DNA from: Polytrichum commune | Lineage: Eukaryota > Streptophyta > Polytrichopsida > Polytrichales > Polytrichaceae | Assembly: GCA_950295325.1 (NCBI GenBank) | Contig: OX485803.1 | Span: 16,244,001-16,308,000 of the forward strand | Direction: 5' to 3' | Length of the DNA: 64,000 nt | Shown here: piece after piece, positions 22,390-34,180 of the stretch | How positions within the stretch are numbered: position 1 is the first letter of the stretch | How the letters are laid out: each line of letters begins with the position of its first letter | Translations under genes and position numbers: made by a program | The notes under the pieces: generated by a model | Databases searched by the model: none | What the model was told of the DNA's origin: nothing | What the model saw: the letters and a program-made list of their open reading frames with translations, nothing else

Positions 22390-24440
22390 AAATCCACTTT
22401 TGTCTCAACTTGGTCCATTATATTCAGATCTTCCGCTGTTTCCACAATGTCGTCGCAATCAGCTGCAGCACCAGCCACACCGAGGGGTTATGTTCAACAA
22501 GACAACCAAACCACCTGTTATTCTCTGTGACTTTGCATCAGCTGAAAGCAGTTTTTGTATTTACTGACGTCTTCAGCCTCCACATAATGCACGACAATGA
22601 ACAATACCATAACTTTGAACCTTGCCAACGTAACCCTCAAGCCAAAGATAGTCACAAATGGCAATTGGGAGGCGAGCTCCAATTTCCAAACTCTACGACT
22701 CTCATTCACAAAGCTTCCAGACATCAGCTCACATTGCCCAAAAGCTCACCTACAAAAAAATTCACATAAGACAATTAAACCACCTGACATTCTCTGTCTT
22801 TGCATCAGCTGAAAGCAGTGTTCGTATTTACGTACGTCTAAGCCTCCACATGATGCACATCTAAGCCTCCACATGATGCACAACAATCGACAACACCCTC
22901 ACCTTGGAACCTTGTCGACTTAACCCCAAAGCTAAAGAAAGCCCCAAATGGCGATTGGGAGGTCCCAAGCTTCCAACTCTATGATTCTCAATCACATCTC
23001 CTCACATACCCCAAAAGCTCAAACTTGCAATTTACTTGTATAACAAGGCAAACCAAACCATCCGGTATTCTCTGTGTCTTTGAAAACAGCTCAAAGAATT
23101 TTTCCTAGTAATTTACCTCTCACCGTCCACATGATGGACGATAATCAACACCTTAATAATGAACTTTGTCGACTGAACCTTAAAGTTAAAGGAAGTCACA
23201 GATGGAAATTGGGAGGTGAGTTCCATGCTCTACGCTTCTCGATCACGAAGCTTCCAAACAGCAGCAGCTCACATTGACCAAAAGCTCAACCTACACTTAA
23301 TCCGTGTAACAAGACAACCAAACCCCCTGGTGTCTTCGCACCAGCTTAAGGAATTTTTCGCATCTACTTCCATATAATCATCCATATGATACACCCTAAC
23401 TTTGAGCCCCGAAAGAATTGACCCCAAAGCTGCAGAAAGGCACGCATAGCAATTGAAAAGTGCCAAGCTCTAAACCCGACGAATCTCGACCACAGAAACT
23501 TCCAAATATCAAGCTCACATAGCCCAAAAGCTACTCAAACCAACACTTTAATCGTATAACAAGACAACCAAACCTGAGATTCTGTGACGTCTTGGCATCA
23601 GCTGAAAACAGTTTTCACATTTACTAACGTCTAAAGCCCCCATATGATGCACGACAATCCAACAACACCCTAAATTTGAACCCTAAGTTTATGAAAGTCG
23701 CATATGGCAACAATCGGGAAGTGCTAAGCTCCAAACTCTAGCAAAATAAGAAAACGCATAGCTTTCTTCCGACGTTTTTATGTCGTAATTCTGCAAAAGC
23801 GCATCGTTCCCACTTAGGCTCAAAGAAGTAGGGTGTTTAGAGGCCATCCCCGGATCTCGATTACAAAGATTCCAAAGATGAGCTCACATTGCCCAAAACC
23901 TCAAACCTACACTTTATTCTCTGTGTCTTTGCATCATTCAGCTGAAAGCAGTTTTCTGAACTACTTGCAACTAAACCTCTACATGATGCACGACGATGAA
24001 CCAACACCCTAACTTTGAAACTCACCGACCTAAAATTACATAAAGTCACACGTAGCAATCGAGAGGTGCCAAGCTCCAACTTCATCGACTCTCGATCACA
24101 AAAGCTTCCAAACATCAGCTCACATAGCCCAAAAGCTACTCAAACCTACACTTTCTTCATATAACAAGACAACCAAACCACCTGGAAATCTCTCTGTCTT
24201 CGCATCAGCTGAAAAATAGTTTTCGTATTTACTTCCATTTAAGCCTCCACATGATTCGCAACAATCAAACAACACACTACTTTGAATTACACCTAAACAA
24301 ACTTAACCCTAAAGTTAAACAAAGTCACACCCAGCAATTGGGAGGTGCCAAGTTCCAATTCTACTTACGACTCTCCATCACAGAAAGCTTCCAAACATCA
24401 GCTCAGCACACCCTTAGCCCAAAAGCTCCTCAAACTGGCT
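22390..24440. repeat. About seven tandem copies of a 260-340 bp unit
   Basis: The anchor TTTGCATCAGCTGAAAGCAG or a close variant starts near 22535, 22802, 23081, 23338, 23595, 23932 and 24202. Each unit also has AACAAGACAACCAAACCACC before the anchor, then CCTCCACATGATGCACGACA, ACCCTAACTTTGAACC, a GGCAATTGGGAGGTG-like block, and CAAAGCTTCCAAACATCAGC with CTCACAT.GCCCAAAAGCT. Stops interrupt all frames, so it is not coding. It lies between the VPS62-like start and the transposon-rich region and could form part of that gene's upstream region. Confidence 0.9.
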
Positions 24441-25161
24441 CCGCCCCTGGCTCAAAGTACCTGAAACAGACGACCCCATACAGGATCTGACCGAAGAGCA
24501 CCCACACAGCTTGCTCACAAAAGATCTCCACGCCAATCTGCTCACCACCATCCACAACCAAGTGAATCCGGCTGCCTCAAAACCGTACCTGAATCCCGCA
24601 GGTTCAACACTTGCGCCAACAATTCCTTCCAAATGCAGACCACATCATCCTGGTATGTACCTCCCTCCCCTCACATTGCTTCAAATCCACGATGCGGCGA
24701 CTTATTCCAAAGTGAACCGAGCCCACAGTGACCCCACATCCGCATGTTGGAAGTTTACCCACCACATGCACAGGAATGAGGTGAGTGAGTAAGTGGATTG
24801 TCAGTTGTTGTTATTGCTTCTAGGAGATTCAAAACCCGGGTCACTTGTTGTTGTTGTAACTTAGAGATTCAAATCCCGGATGCCAACACATGTGCTGGTA
24901 GCATGTGATAAGTCTTTTGAGTTTTTACTTACATGATGAGAAGATTCGGTGATGGCTTGGGATTCCAGGGTGCAATTACTTAAAAGTTATGTAAGTTTAA
25001 GCTCAGAATCTGCTTTGCCTTCTTTACCATTCGACTTGGTTCCAGCGTCGAGGCCGGCGAAGCGAGCGACGGTGGCAGCTTTGCTGTCTGCCACTTGGAT
25101 CCCGCCACGTGTCATGCCACCCAGTTTGTCTGGGCCATGTGTGGTCACTCTTCTTAAATAA
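24441..25161. other. Intergenic, no gene recognised
   Basis: Slightly more GC-rich than its surroundings. Contains two short direct motifs GAGATTCAAAACCCGGGTCA and GAGATTCAAATCCCGGATGC (about 24820-24885) separated by (TTG)n, weakly reminiscent of an internal Pol III promoter B box on the minus strand, perhaps from a SINE. No supportable open frame. Confidence 0.35.
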
Positions 25162-25662
25162 GGGCCGCTTCACACACGAGACTGAGAGCCCGTGACCATT
25201 ACACTTCAAGCACTCTCATTGGTGGAAAAGGCGGAGCCGGTCCAAGCTCGCGTCACACTACGCTTGAGGGACCAACGGAGTATGTGAATGCAAGATGGAT
25301 GTAAAACCTACATGGATTCTTACATGGTATCAAATGGATCATGTTTCAATGTCACTTCAACTATTTCCAAAAAACCACTTATTGGAGGTAGGCCTAACTC
25401 AAAGTCGGGACACCATGGCACTCTGAATGCTCACAACTGTTGATTTATTCTATTTTATCATGTGTGAGGACCAGCATGAATAGAAATTCATTAAAATAGC
25501 ATTTGGTTGAGGGTCCGGTCGCATATGACTTCACACAACACTTGAGGATCCATGACCACACTACATGATTTTGGAGGTGTCTTGGGACAGGCCTTTGGAC
25601 ACTTTCTTTTGGGCTCTCACAGTTTCATGGTCATGGTTCTTGTTTCATGTGTGAAGTGACCC
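25162..25662. mobile_element. PIF/Harbinger-like non-autonomous element
   Basis: About 501 bp. The left end GGGCCGCTTCACACACGAGA is matched, inverted, by the right end (...TTTCATGTGTGAAGTGACCC); similarity continues to GTGACC/GGTCA at about 35 bp. It is flanked by TAA on the left and TTA on the right, close to but not identical with the TWA target duplication of this superfamily. No open frame of note. Confidence 0.6.
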
Positions 25663-25839
25663 TTAGTTAACACAAAGGGGTGTGTTATATTGGGTAACAT
25701 TATTCTAGAGTGGGAGTGTCTCATTATATGTCCGTCCACAAATTTACTCTAGAAGACTTCCCAATTCATTTGTTGCTCCTTTCATTTGCGATTTCTCAAA
25801 TTCAAAATACATGGCAAAATTGGCACACCAATTTGCATG

Positions 25840-26530
25840 TAAAATTTGGGAATCCTCCGACTGTTTCATATGATTTGGGGATTCATCTCTCTCCACACTT
25901 GAAAACACCACATAATAGCATGCCTTAAATTAGGCATCATTTCCTCAAGTCCTAGTGAATACAAGAATCAAACTAAGAGAGAACCCATTCCAAAAGCTTC
26001 TTCATATACCAAACTTTGAATGAAGCAATTATTCCCTAATCCAAGGGTTGCACCACACTTGTAACATTAGGTAGTAAGAAAGCAATAGAAATATTGCTCA
26101 AATGCAAGTTGAAAAAACAAATAATTCACCCCTACCAACATGCTTAAGGGAATGAGTAGCAATATTGTCCATAATTAAAAAAAAAAAATTTTGAAATTTG
26201 AAATGTACATTGAAGCCACCATCCAACTTTCAAATACATATGATGTCATCCTTGTCATTTGGTGTGCAAACCACCACACATAATTTGTTGGTAACCACCT
26301 TCCAAAGCATCTCGGGCGTAGAGATTAGTAAATAATCCTAGGTTCAACTTGTTAGTGCATGTTATGTTTACAACAAGAGCAAAAGTGAGACAATCCTTCT
26401 AAAATTTTCACCCACAAACTTTTCCTTGCGCTATGTCTTGTTGGTTGGGCTCAATAAATAAACCAGTCTCATCCATATTGTAAACATCTTCCGTTGCCAT
26501 GAGCAATGCGGAGTAGGTCAATGCTTACCA
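25840..26530 (-). pseudogene. Decayed pogo/Tigger-type DDE transposase
   Basis: Reading the minus strand in drifting frames gives the family's landmarks in order: EDVYNMDETGLF (about 26495-26455), KDCLTFALVVN with CTNKL, IMDNIATHS (about 26180-26150), FLLPNVTSVVQPLD, a stop, then GIIASFKVWYMKKLLEW (about 26080-25975), and a C-terminal W.EMNP.II.NSRR (about 25890-25850). These hold the three acidic catalytic positions of the DDE_1 (CENP-B/jerky/pogo) domain. At least six stops and several frameshifts make it inactive. I could not place the N-terminal DNA-binding region. A motif cluster at 26985-27060 resembling pogo termini may mark the upstream end. Confidence 0.85.
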
Positions 26531-26984
26531 AATTTTGTGCAAGTTGTTTTGTGTGCAAATGTGGTCATCAACACTTAAATTGTTGAACCAATAACCAACA
26601 TGAAAAGCATCCACCACTGAAGATTGTTGTCACCTCCAGAGCCAAGAAACTGAAGACCGGCATGGGCAAATATAAAAGTTTAAGTTGGCAAGGACTAAAA
26701 TTTCCAATATGAAGAGATGCGAGGTTCAAGTGTGAGGACAAATTTTGAATCAAGAAGATGAATCAACAACTTCCAAATTCTAGTTTTTAGATCCAGCAAT
26801 CCCTAAACCCTCAACCTCCACCCAAATCCAAAGGCTGAAAAATGCAACTATTTTGAACCAATATTTTAAACAATTAGCTTAAGTTAACTTAAGTTAACCC
26901 ATCGGTGAATGCATCATTAACTCCTTGATCCCAAGGCAAACCATAATGTGGGCCCCCACCACTACATGCATTAATTACCTCTAT

Positions 26985-27060
26985 TATATGACAAATTGGG
27001 CCTACAACCGTCGTATAATCAAGGTGTTGTATCATTGGGGTTAGATTGTAGATGAAGGCG
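26985..27060. repeat. Possible end of the pogo-like element
   Basis: CTCTATTATATGACAAATTG, CGTCGTATAATCAAGGTGTT and GTATCATTGGGG follow each other, like the motif clusters near the ends of the element at 46994-47732. It lies about 0.5 kb upstream of the first recognised transposase motif. Confidence 0.45.
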
Positions 27061-27879
27061 GGTTTCTATCTAGAGCAAACAAGCCTATTTCCGTTAACTT
27101 AAACAAATTTGCATAAGTGTGGTACATGTGTGATATTGAGGTGATTTTTCACACGTTTGGAAATTGATATCACAACATTAACATGAAATTTTAAAAAAAA
27201 TTAAAATATCACATTTTATTTCCAATTTTTGAAATTAATATAAATTTCCAAAGGCAATATTCTCTCCCAACATGTATTCACATTATAGGTCAACCTAGTT
27301 TTAATAACCATGAGATGAAAACTCGAGTAAATTAGGGCCCATTTTCAAGGCACCCAAATCCATAGCCTTTTAACTTACATCTTTTTCATAGTAAATGAGA
27401 CGGCTACATGCATGTGTGATTCTTTTTGACTTTTTCAACCACGTTAGAAAATGACAACTACATGTATGGAACTTCGTGACTTTAAAGAACTCTATGTATT
27501 AGGATTGGGGGATATCAGAAATAGATTTATCTACTCTAGTCCAAGATTGTGAGGTGTTAATAGTTGATTATTTTATAGAGTTGGAAGTCGGGCCAAGTTA
27601 TACCCAAGTTATTCCGGCCAAGGATGACTTTCCAAGCCCCACCAACGATACATTAGCAATCAGGCTTGACATATGGATCCAACTTGCAGGCTAAACTTGA
27701 CACTAACTTGTTGGGGCCATGTAATGATAACAAGTGGTCATGCTCTAAGGTAATTGTGATGTGTGTTCTTTGAACACCTTTCTCTCCACACCCACTTCTC
27801 CTAAGATATGAAACACAAGGTTAGTGTGAGATGATTAACAAATACAAATTGTGCATGTAGCCATTTGCCTCACACATTT

Positions 27880-28140
27880 CAAAGCTCGCACGATTTGCTT
27901 TTGTATCATCCAAGTGAAGATTATTGTGTTCATTGAGTGGCCATATAGATCCCCCTCCCCCCCCCAATCATGTCGATTGTTGAGCCTAGAATGGTTAGCA
28001 TATTTGAGTATGTAGTCCAATCTCCTTTATTAGAGATGTTTTTTTGGTGTCCATTCTTGGATCCACACCTAACCACAAACCACTAAAATGTAGGTGTTCA
28101 AATTGTTGCTATGTTCAATTTAGACACGTCTACCTTAAGT
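27880..28140 (+). repeat. Poly-C-associated dispersed repeat
   Basis: ATTGTGTTCATTGAGTGGCC precedes a CCCCCTCCCCCCCCC run at 27951-27965, then ATTGTTGAGCCTAGAATGGT, TAGCATATTTGAG, TAGTCCAATCTC, GGTGTCCATTCTTGGATCCA and CACCTAACCACA. The same order is seen at 32825-33080, including the sequence before the C run. Confidence 0.8.
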
Positions 28141-29894
28141 TAAGGAAGACATATGGGATACATGTTGATAACACTTATAACAAGGGAGGGTGAAAACATT
28201 GATTCCTATGTAGAGGTTGGGTATTCTATTTTGATCCAAATGATCACTTAATTGCAATCACACATCGCTATATATTTAGTTTTAGATTAGTTAAGTATGA
28301 GTTAGCAATGAACACATGGGAGCAAAAACTTATTGCACTTCCAATGGTAAGTGTTGGGAAACAAAGTTCATACATTTCTTATGCAAACACCTACATACAT
28401 GATTAAGCTACCTTTTTTCTAATTATGATATACCCTCTTTGAGCATTATAGCATCATAGTTTTTGTTCACCTTTGACCAATAGTCATTGTTGGATCCCCC
28501 TTGAACCCCAACATTCTCTACTTATATGCTTTGTGATAATATTTAGCCTAACACCTCGACCTATCGAGAATATTCCCTGTAAGATTCAGAGGAATCTATG
28601 GAATATTCCCAACAAGAGGGAGCGTGCATAGCTACAATTTGTGTGCAAAATGATTTAATGTGCTCTCATGGAAAAATGATACATTTCTATTATTCTTTTA
28701 GGGGTTAATACAACGACTCGCTAGTTAGGATAGCCAAAAGTCAATGCTCAATACCCATTAACATTGTTTGTTTAAGCACATTTATGTAACCACTTGAGAT
28801 TATCACATATATGCATGGTCTTTGAGATTTAAACACAAATACAAGTCTTATTGTTATGAAGAGAAACAACGATAGGATTGGTTAACACCATAGATATAAT
28901 AGATTGGTGCAGAGTTGCAAGCATCATAAAATGAGTACGAGGTGATAAAACTGGCAAAATGTCCCTTGAAATGTGAGCACTTCACAACATATGCATAATA
29001 ATCACTCATGATATTTCACAAACAAGCTTTTAGAGGTGATGGAGGATTTCGATGCCTATATATGTTTGGGGGAGGAAATTTCTAATAAAAATATTTCGTT
29101 TTGAACAACATCAACTCATTTCAAATTGAGAGTCCATATATGGACATTCACATTTTGAAGGCCCTAATTCATATGCAAGGGTGCAATGGGCTTGGACGAC
29201 ACATGTCCAAATTAAGTTTGGTACATAGTTGTTGGCACAATCACAAGTTGTGACGTAAAATGCAACAGATGCTCAACATGCATGACAAGCATTTCGGGAT
29301 ATGCATAAATGGCCAATGCTACAATGGACGGTGGAACCTGGACTTTGCAAAGGACAACCAAACTTTGCGTCGCCATAATATATATAGAGTAGACAAACTC
29401 GTTTCCGATACCCTCCTTGATCTTAATCCATAGAGTCCCATAAAATTGTGAAGTTCCAAACATGCAGTAGCCATCACTTTCTAACGTGATGGGAAAAATC
29501 ATGAAGAATCACAAATATAGTTGTTACATACGACGGGATGGAAAAAATAAGTTAAAAGGGCACGGATTTGGGTTCCTAATGAAAAGGGCACTACTTATCC
29601 TTGAGTTTTTGTCTCTTAGTTATCATAAACAAGTCAATTTATGATGTGAATATGGGTTGGGAGAGAACATTGCCTTTGAAATTTTACAATGATTTCAAAA
29701 CTTGGAAACAAATTGTAATTTTTTGTTAAATGTTGTGATGTCAACATTCCAATGTAGAGCGAGCCATCTCCAACCAATAGCCTCATACCAATGCACTTCC
29801 AAGTAGTCGAAGGTGGCTAGGTTGAGCTCCTCCAAACCTTTAGGCAATCATGTTTTTTAGCCTTCGTAGCTAGAATTCGCACCCTTTGTGGACT

Positions 29895-30015
29895 CGGATG
29901 CTAGTTCCACGACTGACATGGATGAGGAAAAATTGCAAGAGTTAGAAGATGACATAACCAATAGCTCGGAAATCATTGAAGGTATATTGGGAGATTTTAA
30001 ATCCCTAAACTAAGC
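29895..30015 (+). pseudogene. Acidic coding-like fragment, unidentified
   Basis: An open frame ending at a TAA reads DMDEEKLQELEDDITNSSEI followed by IEGILGDFKSLN. Upstream it runs into stops within about 20 codons (near PFVDSDASSTT). The composition is strikingly protein-like, perhaps the acidic C-terminus of a decayed transposase or gene fragment; no family was recognised. Confidence 0.3.
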
Positions 30016-30289
30016 ATCAAATACACATTTGAGGAAATCAACGTCATCGCCATACAATATGCTATGTTCATAATTCTATGCAAAAGGAGAATAAAAAAAT
30101 AAAATGAACCATTACCAATAGACACACAAATACCATAGCAACCCCGACTACCCACCAACCAATAAGTAATTAACATTATAAACGAATAAATGCCAACACT
30201 GATTAAGGAATTGTCACAACTTAGGGTAGGGGTTGGTGGACATACTTTCATGCCAAGTAACCTACATAGCAGATGCCAAGTCATTTACA

Positions 30290-30410
30290 TCACGAGGTAG
30301 TGCTCGTACAAGGCCGTCAGGAATTGAACCCGGACCACTAAACATGTGATGCTAACCCTCACATATAATGAACCACTGAGAAGTCCTATGACTCGGCAAC
30401 CACCTCACGA
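30290..30410 (-). mobile_element. Possible tRNA-derived SINE head
   Basis: On the minus strand a GGACTTCTCAGTGGTTCA block (A-box-like) is followed about 40 nt later by GGTCCGGGTTCAATTCCTGA, a near-consensus Pol III B box. The anticodon arm does not fold properly, so I do not call a tRNA. A SINE or tRNA pseudogene fits better. Confidence 0.4.
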
Positions 30411-30554
30411 AGAAAAGTGATCGATACCCCTACAACAACCCAACCACGCTAACCCCACCAACACAAAGACCATCCAGCCACTCAGCTCCCATGGTCACTT
30501 TGGTTACCCTAATTACTATAGTGCCCACCCCGAGAGGGGTTAATAATCCTGCAT

Positions 30555-30589
30555 CATTGATATTATGTCCAGTGGACATAATATCAATG
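30555..30589. repeat. 35-bp palindrome, 17-bp perfect arms and a 1-nt centre
   Basis: CATTGATATTATGTCCA, then G, then TGGACATAATATCAATG. No mismatch. It is surrounded by unremarkable sequence and is too long to be expected by chance in 64 kb. Confidence 0.9.
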
Positions 30590-31224
30590 GTGGGTCGAAT
30601 GGACATTTCAATCACGCTGATCCCAACGAGGTCACCGTTTCTTCTCTATATTGGGAGATATATTAATTTAGAGTTGCTTCCATCCAAAACCAACGAAAAG
30701 CAAGCACAAAAATTACACATCATCCTCGAGTCGATCAACATTGAGCGACAACGCGGGTGTATATAGGACAACCTAGTTGCTCCCGTATTTGGACCCCTCT
30801 TTATTTGGTCGAACAAAGTTCCTAAGGTTAACAACTAGGGCCATTAACTATTTAGCCAAACCCCCTATTAGTTAGTGGATAACTCTAATATCCTAAGGTA
30901 GACATGTGTTTTTTGGTGTCCATTTTTCACACGCACCGGCATACCACTCAGATGTCGAGATTATTGCTATGTTGGATTAACACATGTATACTTTATTGAA
31001 CCCGAGATGGGAGACTTTTCGTGCACTCTTCTCTTCCTAACTCAAAGGGCCTTTGTAAGCTTCAATTCCTTGCCTCAAATGGGGACCGAGTATGAACGAG
31101 TCCCTCATTCTCGTTGCATGAAAACCGTAAATGAAGCCACATTGACATCGCTAACTTCAGTTAGTCAACTTAGGGTCACGACTCTTGATTCAATGTCTAG
31201 GGAGATAGATTTTCGAGTAGAGTC

Positions 31225-31645
31225 GGTCGAGATCCTAGTGTTTCTAAGTCCAACCGGTTACATGTTGTGATCTTTCGGTTTTTTTCTTTACTAATTTGAG
31301 GTACATCCTATAGATCTCTCTAAAACGATCGGTAATGTTCCCAAAGTCTTGAACTTCAACCAATTATTTCTTGAATATTACGGTTCATATGTAACACTGA
31401 ACGATAAAAGAGTCCCCCCTTATAACACCATATTGAGAAGCACTGTCCGGGGAGAACCGGCGGTTAGTTGCAGATGTACCGGTTGAGTTCGGGAAGTAAC
31501 CGGGTGAAGTTGGAGACTCGTGAGATTTACTGATCATTTAAGAGGTATCCATAGAATATATCTCAAATGAATAAAGCAAAACCAGAAGATGTCAACATAT
31601 AATCGGTTGGGTTTAGAATCACTAGGATCTTGACTGACTATGCCC
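31225..31645. repeat. Inverted duplication with about 145-bp arms
   Basis: GATCCTAGTGTTTCTAAGTCC (31233 on) through TGAACTTCAACCAATTATTT (near 31370) matches the reverse complement of about 31498-31640 (GATCCTAGTGATTCTAAACC ...), with many substitutions. About 125 bp separates the arms. Confidence 0.7.
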
Positions 31646-32596
31646 AATAACTTCTCAGGCACTGTTGGGAAGCATGGAATCTTCAATTCCGGAGTCTAAA
31701 TCAACACCTTCCTCAACTTCGATTTTAACGGTTTCAAATTCTTTGACTGTAATTCGCAGTTGCTAACATGCTCAAGCTTCAAATGCTTGAATCCGTTGGC
31801 TGGATGATTCCACAAAGTTGGAAGTGTCCACATTAGCGTCACCTACGTTAACGGTTGATTCTCCCCGCTCATCCACACAACTATCTCGTCGTATGAAGCT
31901 TCACTTCAAGTTCACCTATCTACAACATCAATAAATCTTACTAATGCTACCAAACCCGCCTCATTTAAGGCCTCGTCCCTACTTATTTATGAAGATGGAG
32001 GGTTTGGAACTCCACCAAACCGTCGTAGATGCATAGAAATGTATGCCTTTGAAGCATCGTAAATACATGGGAGCCCCCCTAGTTAAATGCAAGTGTCTTG
32101 GGAGTATCGTAGTTTTTACATGCAAAATATTGTGCCTCCGTCACATTAATCGTATCAATTATGAAGCATCATTCAATCTTCTTTGAAGTTCGCTACAAGG
32201 GGTTTGAATAGTCAGTCTCACCTTCACACACAGTCAAATGTTCTCTTGGGGAAAGATTGCATCCTTCCCTAGAAAATAACTTTGTAACTCAATTATTTAG
32301 TGTAAGGTAGATGGGTCTAAAATGGTTACTTTTTTTTCTTCTTCCGTCAAGTCCACTTCTCCTAGGATGTAATTGAAGCACGTGATTAGTAGTACTACAA
32401 TGTGGTTAGCAAATCCAAACCAAACCATAGCCACTTTCCTTGTGAAATTTGGAGCTCGGGTCCCAAGTCATTTGAGGACAATCCGTGCAATCTTAGCCGT
32501 TGACAGCATGGAAGGTCGGATTTACCACTTCGAACGGGTCCCAAGTATGACATGGATGCCTGCATAGCAACACTTTTTGGAGGTGAGGCTTGGGAA

Positions 32597-32647
32597 TTGT
32601 GTTGAGAGTTGCGTCGAGCAAAAAGCTCGGCCCAACTCTCAACACAA
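32597..32647. repeat. 51-nt hairpin with AAAAA loop
   Basis: TTGTGTTGAGAGTTG (32597-32611) pairs perfectly with CAACTCTCAACACAA (32633-32647). After a 3-nt mismatch an inner CGAGC/GCTCG stem closes an AAAAA loop. Surrounding sequence is AT-rich and non-coding. Confidence 0.8.
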
Positions 32648-32824
32648 GTTATGTGACTATTTTTTTTTTTGGAAAACAATCAAGGTTTGACTTGAATGAT
32701 AATTAACCATACAATACTTTATTGGTTTTTGGAGGCTCCAAAGTTGGGACTTTGCCTCCATGTGGGGACTTGCTAACATGAGTGGGACTTGGGACTTGGG
32801 ACCTCGTGTGAACCGGCCCTTGTT

Positions 32825-33080
32825 CATTATTAAAGTGAAGATTTGTGTGCTCATTCAATGGTCATACATGCCCCCCCCCCCAAAGAAAAGAAAAGAAAAG
32901 AAAAGGTCGATTATTGAGCTTAGAATGGTTATCACGTTTTGAACATGTAGTCCAACCTCTTTTAACATTTGTTTTGTTTTTGTGCTTGTTCTTGGAGCCA
33001 CACCTAACCACATAGCACTCAAATATAACTGTCCAATTAAGAATGGTGATGGAATTACACGTATCTACCGTAACATGACC
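32825..33080 (+). repeat. Poly-C-associated dispersed repeat
   Basis: GTGTGCTCATTCAATGGTCA leads into C(11) at 32871-32881, then (AAAAG)n, then ATTGAGCTTAGAATGGTTAT, TAGTCCAACCTCTTTTAACA, GTTCTTGGAGCCACACCTAA and CTCAAATATAACTGTCC. Same block order as at 27880-28140. Confidence 0.8.
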
Positions 33081-34049
33081 TTAAGTTACATCACTTGGAT
33101 GATATTGAATTTGATGTTATTAATTACATGTGAGGTGGGTTTACATTATGGTTTGGGTCCAAGGAACTTAAGGTCCAAAACACTCCTCAACCCTTAAAGG
33201 CATGAGGTTTTTGATATACGGTCATAAACGCAATTTATACAAGCCTCGTTAATTTCCATAAATCACATATGGTAAATGATGTTTGTAGTCTCACTTTACA
33301 AATTTTAGATTATGTCAAAGATAAAAGAAGATATTATCATGCTTGACATCGATGATCAAAATACAATGCATAGATCTACGTCCAAGGGCGTTCATACCGA
33401 GTATTTGAACCTAACTCTTTAATAATGTTTAACCCATTCAAATAGAGTACTTGGAAGAATAAGGCTAAGATCATAATGGGATTTGGAGGATAGTCATTCC
33501 ATATTAGAATCACTTCTATTTTTCTCGTACCTTAGACCCAAACTCTAGTGAAAAAGTCCTTGAGTCCAAAAAAAATTCTAAGCCTTATTCTTCAAGTTCA
33601 CTTTTTCTCTCCCTTATGCGTTCAAGAAGCCCATGTACGCAATGTTGTAAGAAGTGCACCTTAAGTTACATTGTTACTTTCAATGAGTGGGGATTGTCAT
33701 TTGGAATCATGAAGGAATATAACTTCTTGCAAAAGATGCCACATTGTAGTATCAAATCTTACCATGGTTCATAAAGTGCACACCGTCAATTCAAAGTGTA
33801 TCCTCGATTAAATTGTTAATGTGGCACCTTTTACAATCTAGGCACTTTGATTGATAAATGTGAATTGATTTCGTGCCACATCAATTCTACATACCTCAAC
33901 CAACCATTGCGTGACACGTGGCATCCTCACTCTAGAGAAAAAAGATACTATGGTATACCACTATGTAACTCCAAACGACAACTTGGCAACTATTACGTCA
34001 AAGATGTAGTAGTATGTACAAAGCAATGGTGATTCAAGTAGACATGCCT

Positions 34050-34180
34050 CGATTGAAACGATTTGGTTCGTGGTTAGGTGTGGATCTAAACCGACACTAT
34101 AAGAAACACGTGGTTTACATGAGATTGGACCACATGCGCAAGATATGCTAACCATTCTAAGCTCAATAGCCGGCGCGATT
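34050..34180 (-). repeat. Inverted copy of the poly-C-family repeat
   Basis: The reverse complement reads TTGAGCTTAGAATGGTTAGC, GTGGTCCAATCTCATG and TAGATCCACACCTAACCACG, matching the 3' part of the copies at 27.9 and 32.8 kb. The C run is absent. Confidence 0.75.

Noticed and set aside
22390..24440. Array of repeats considered as CRISPR or as coding
   Set aside because: Units are 260-340 bp, degenerate and plant nuclear; there are no spacer-like unique segments and stops occur in all frames.
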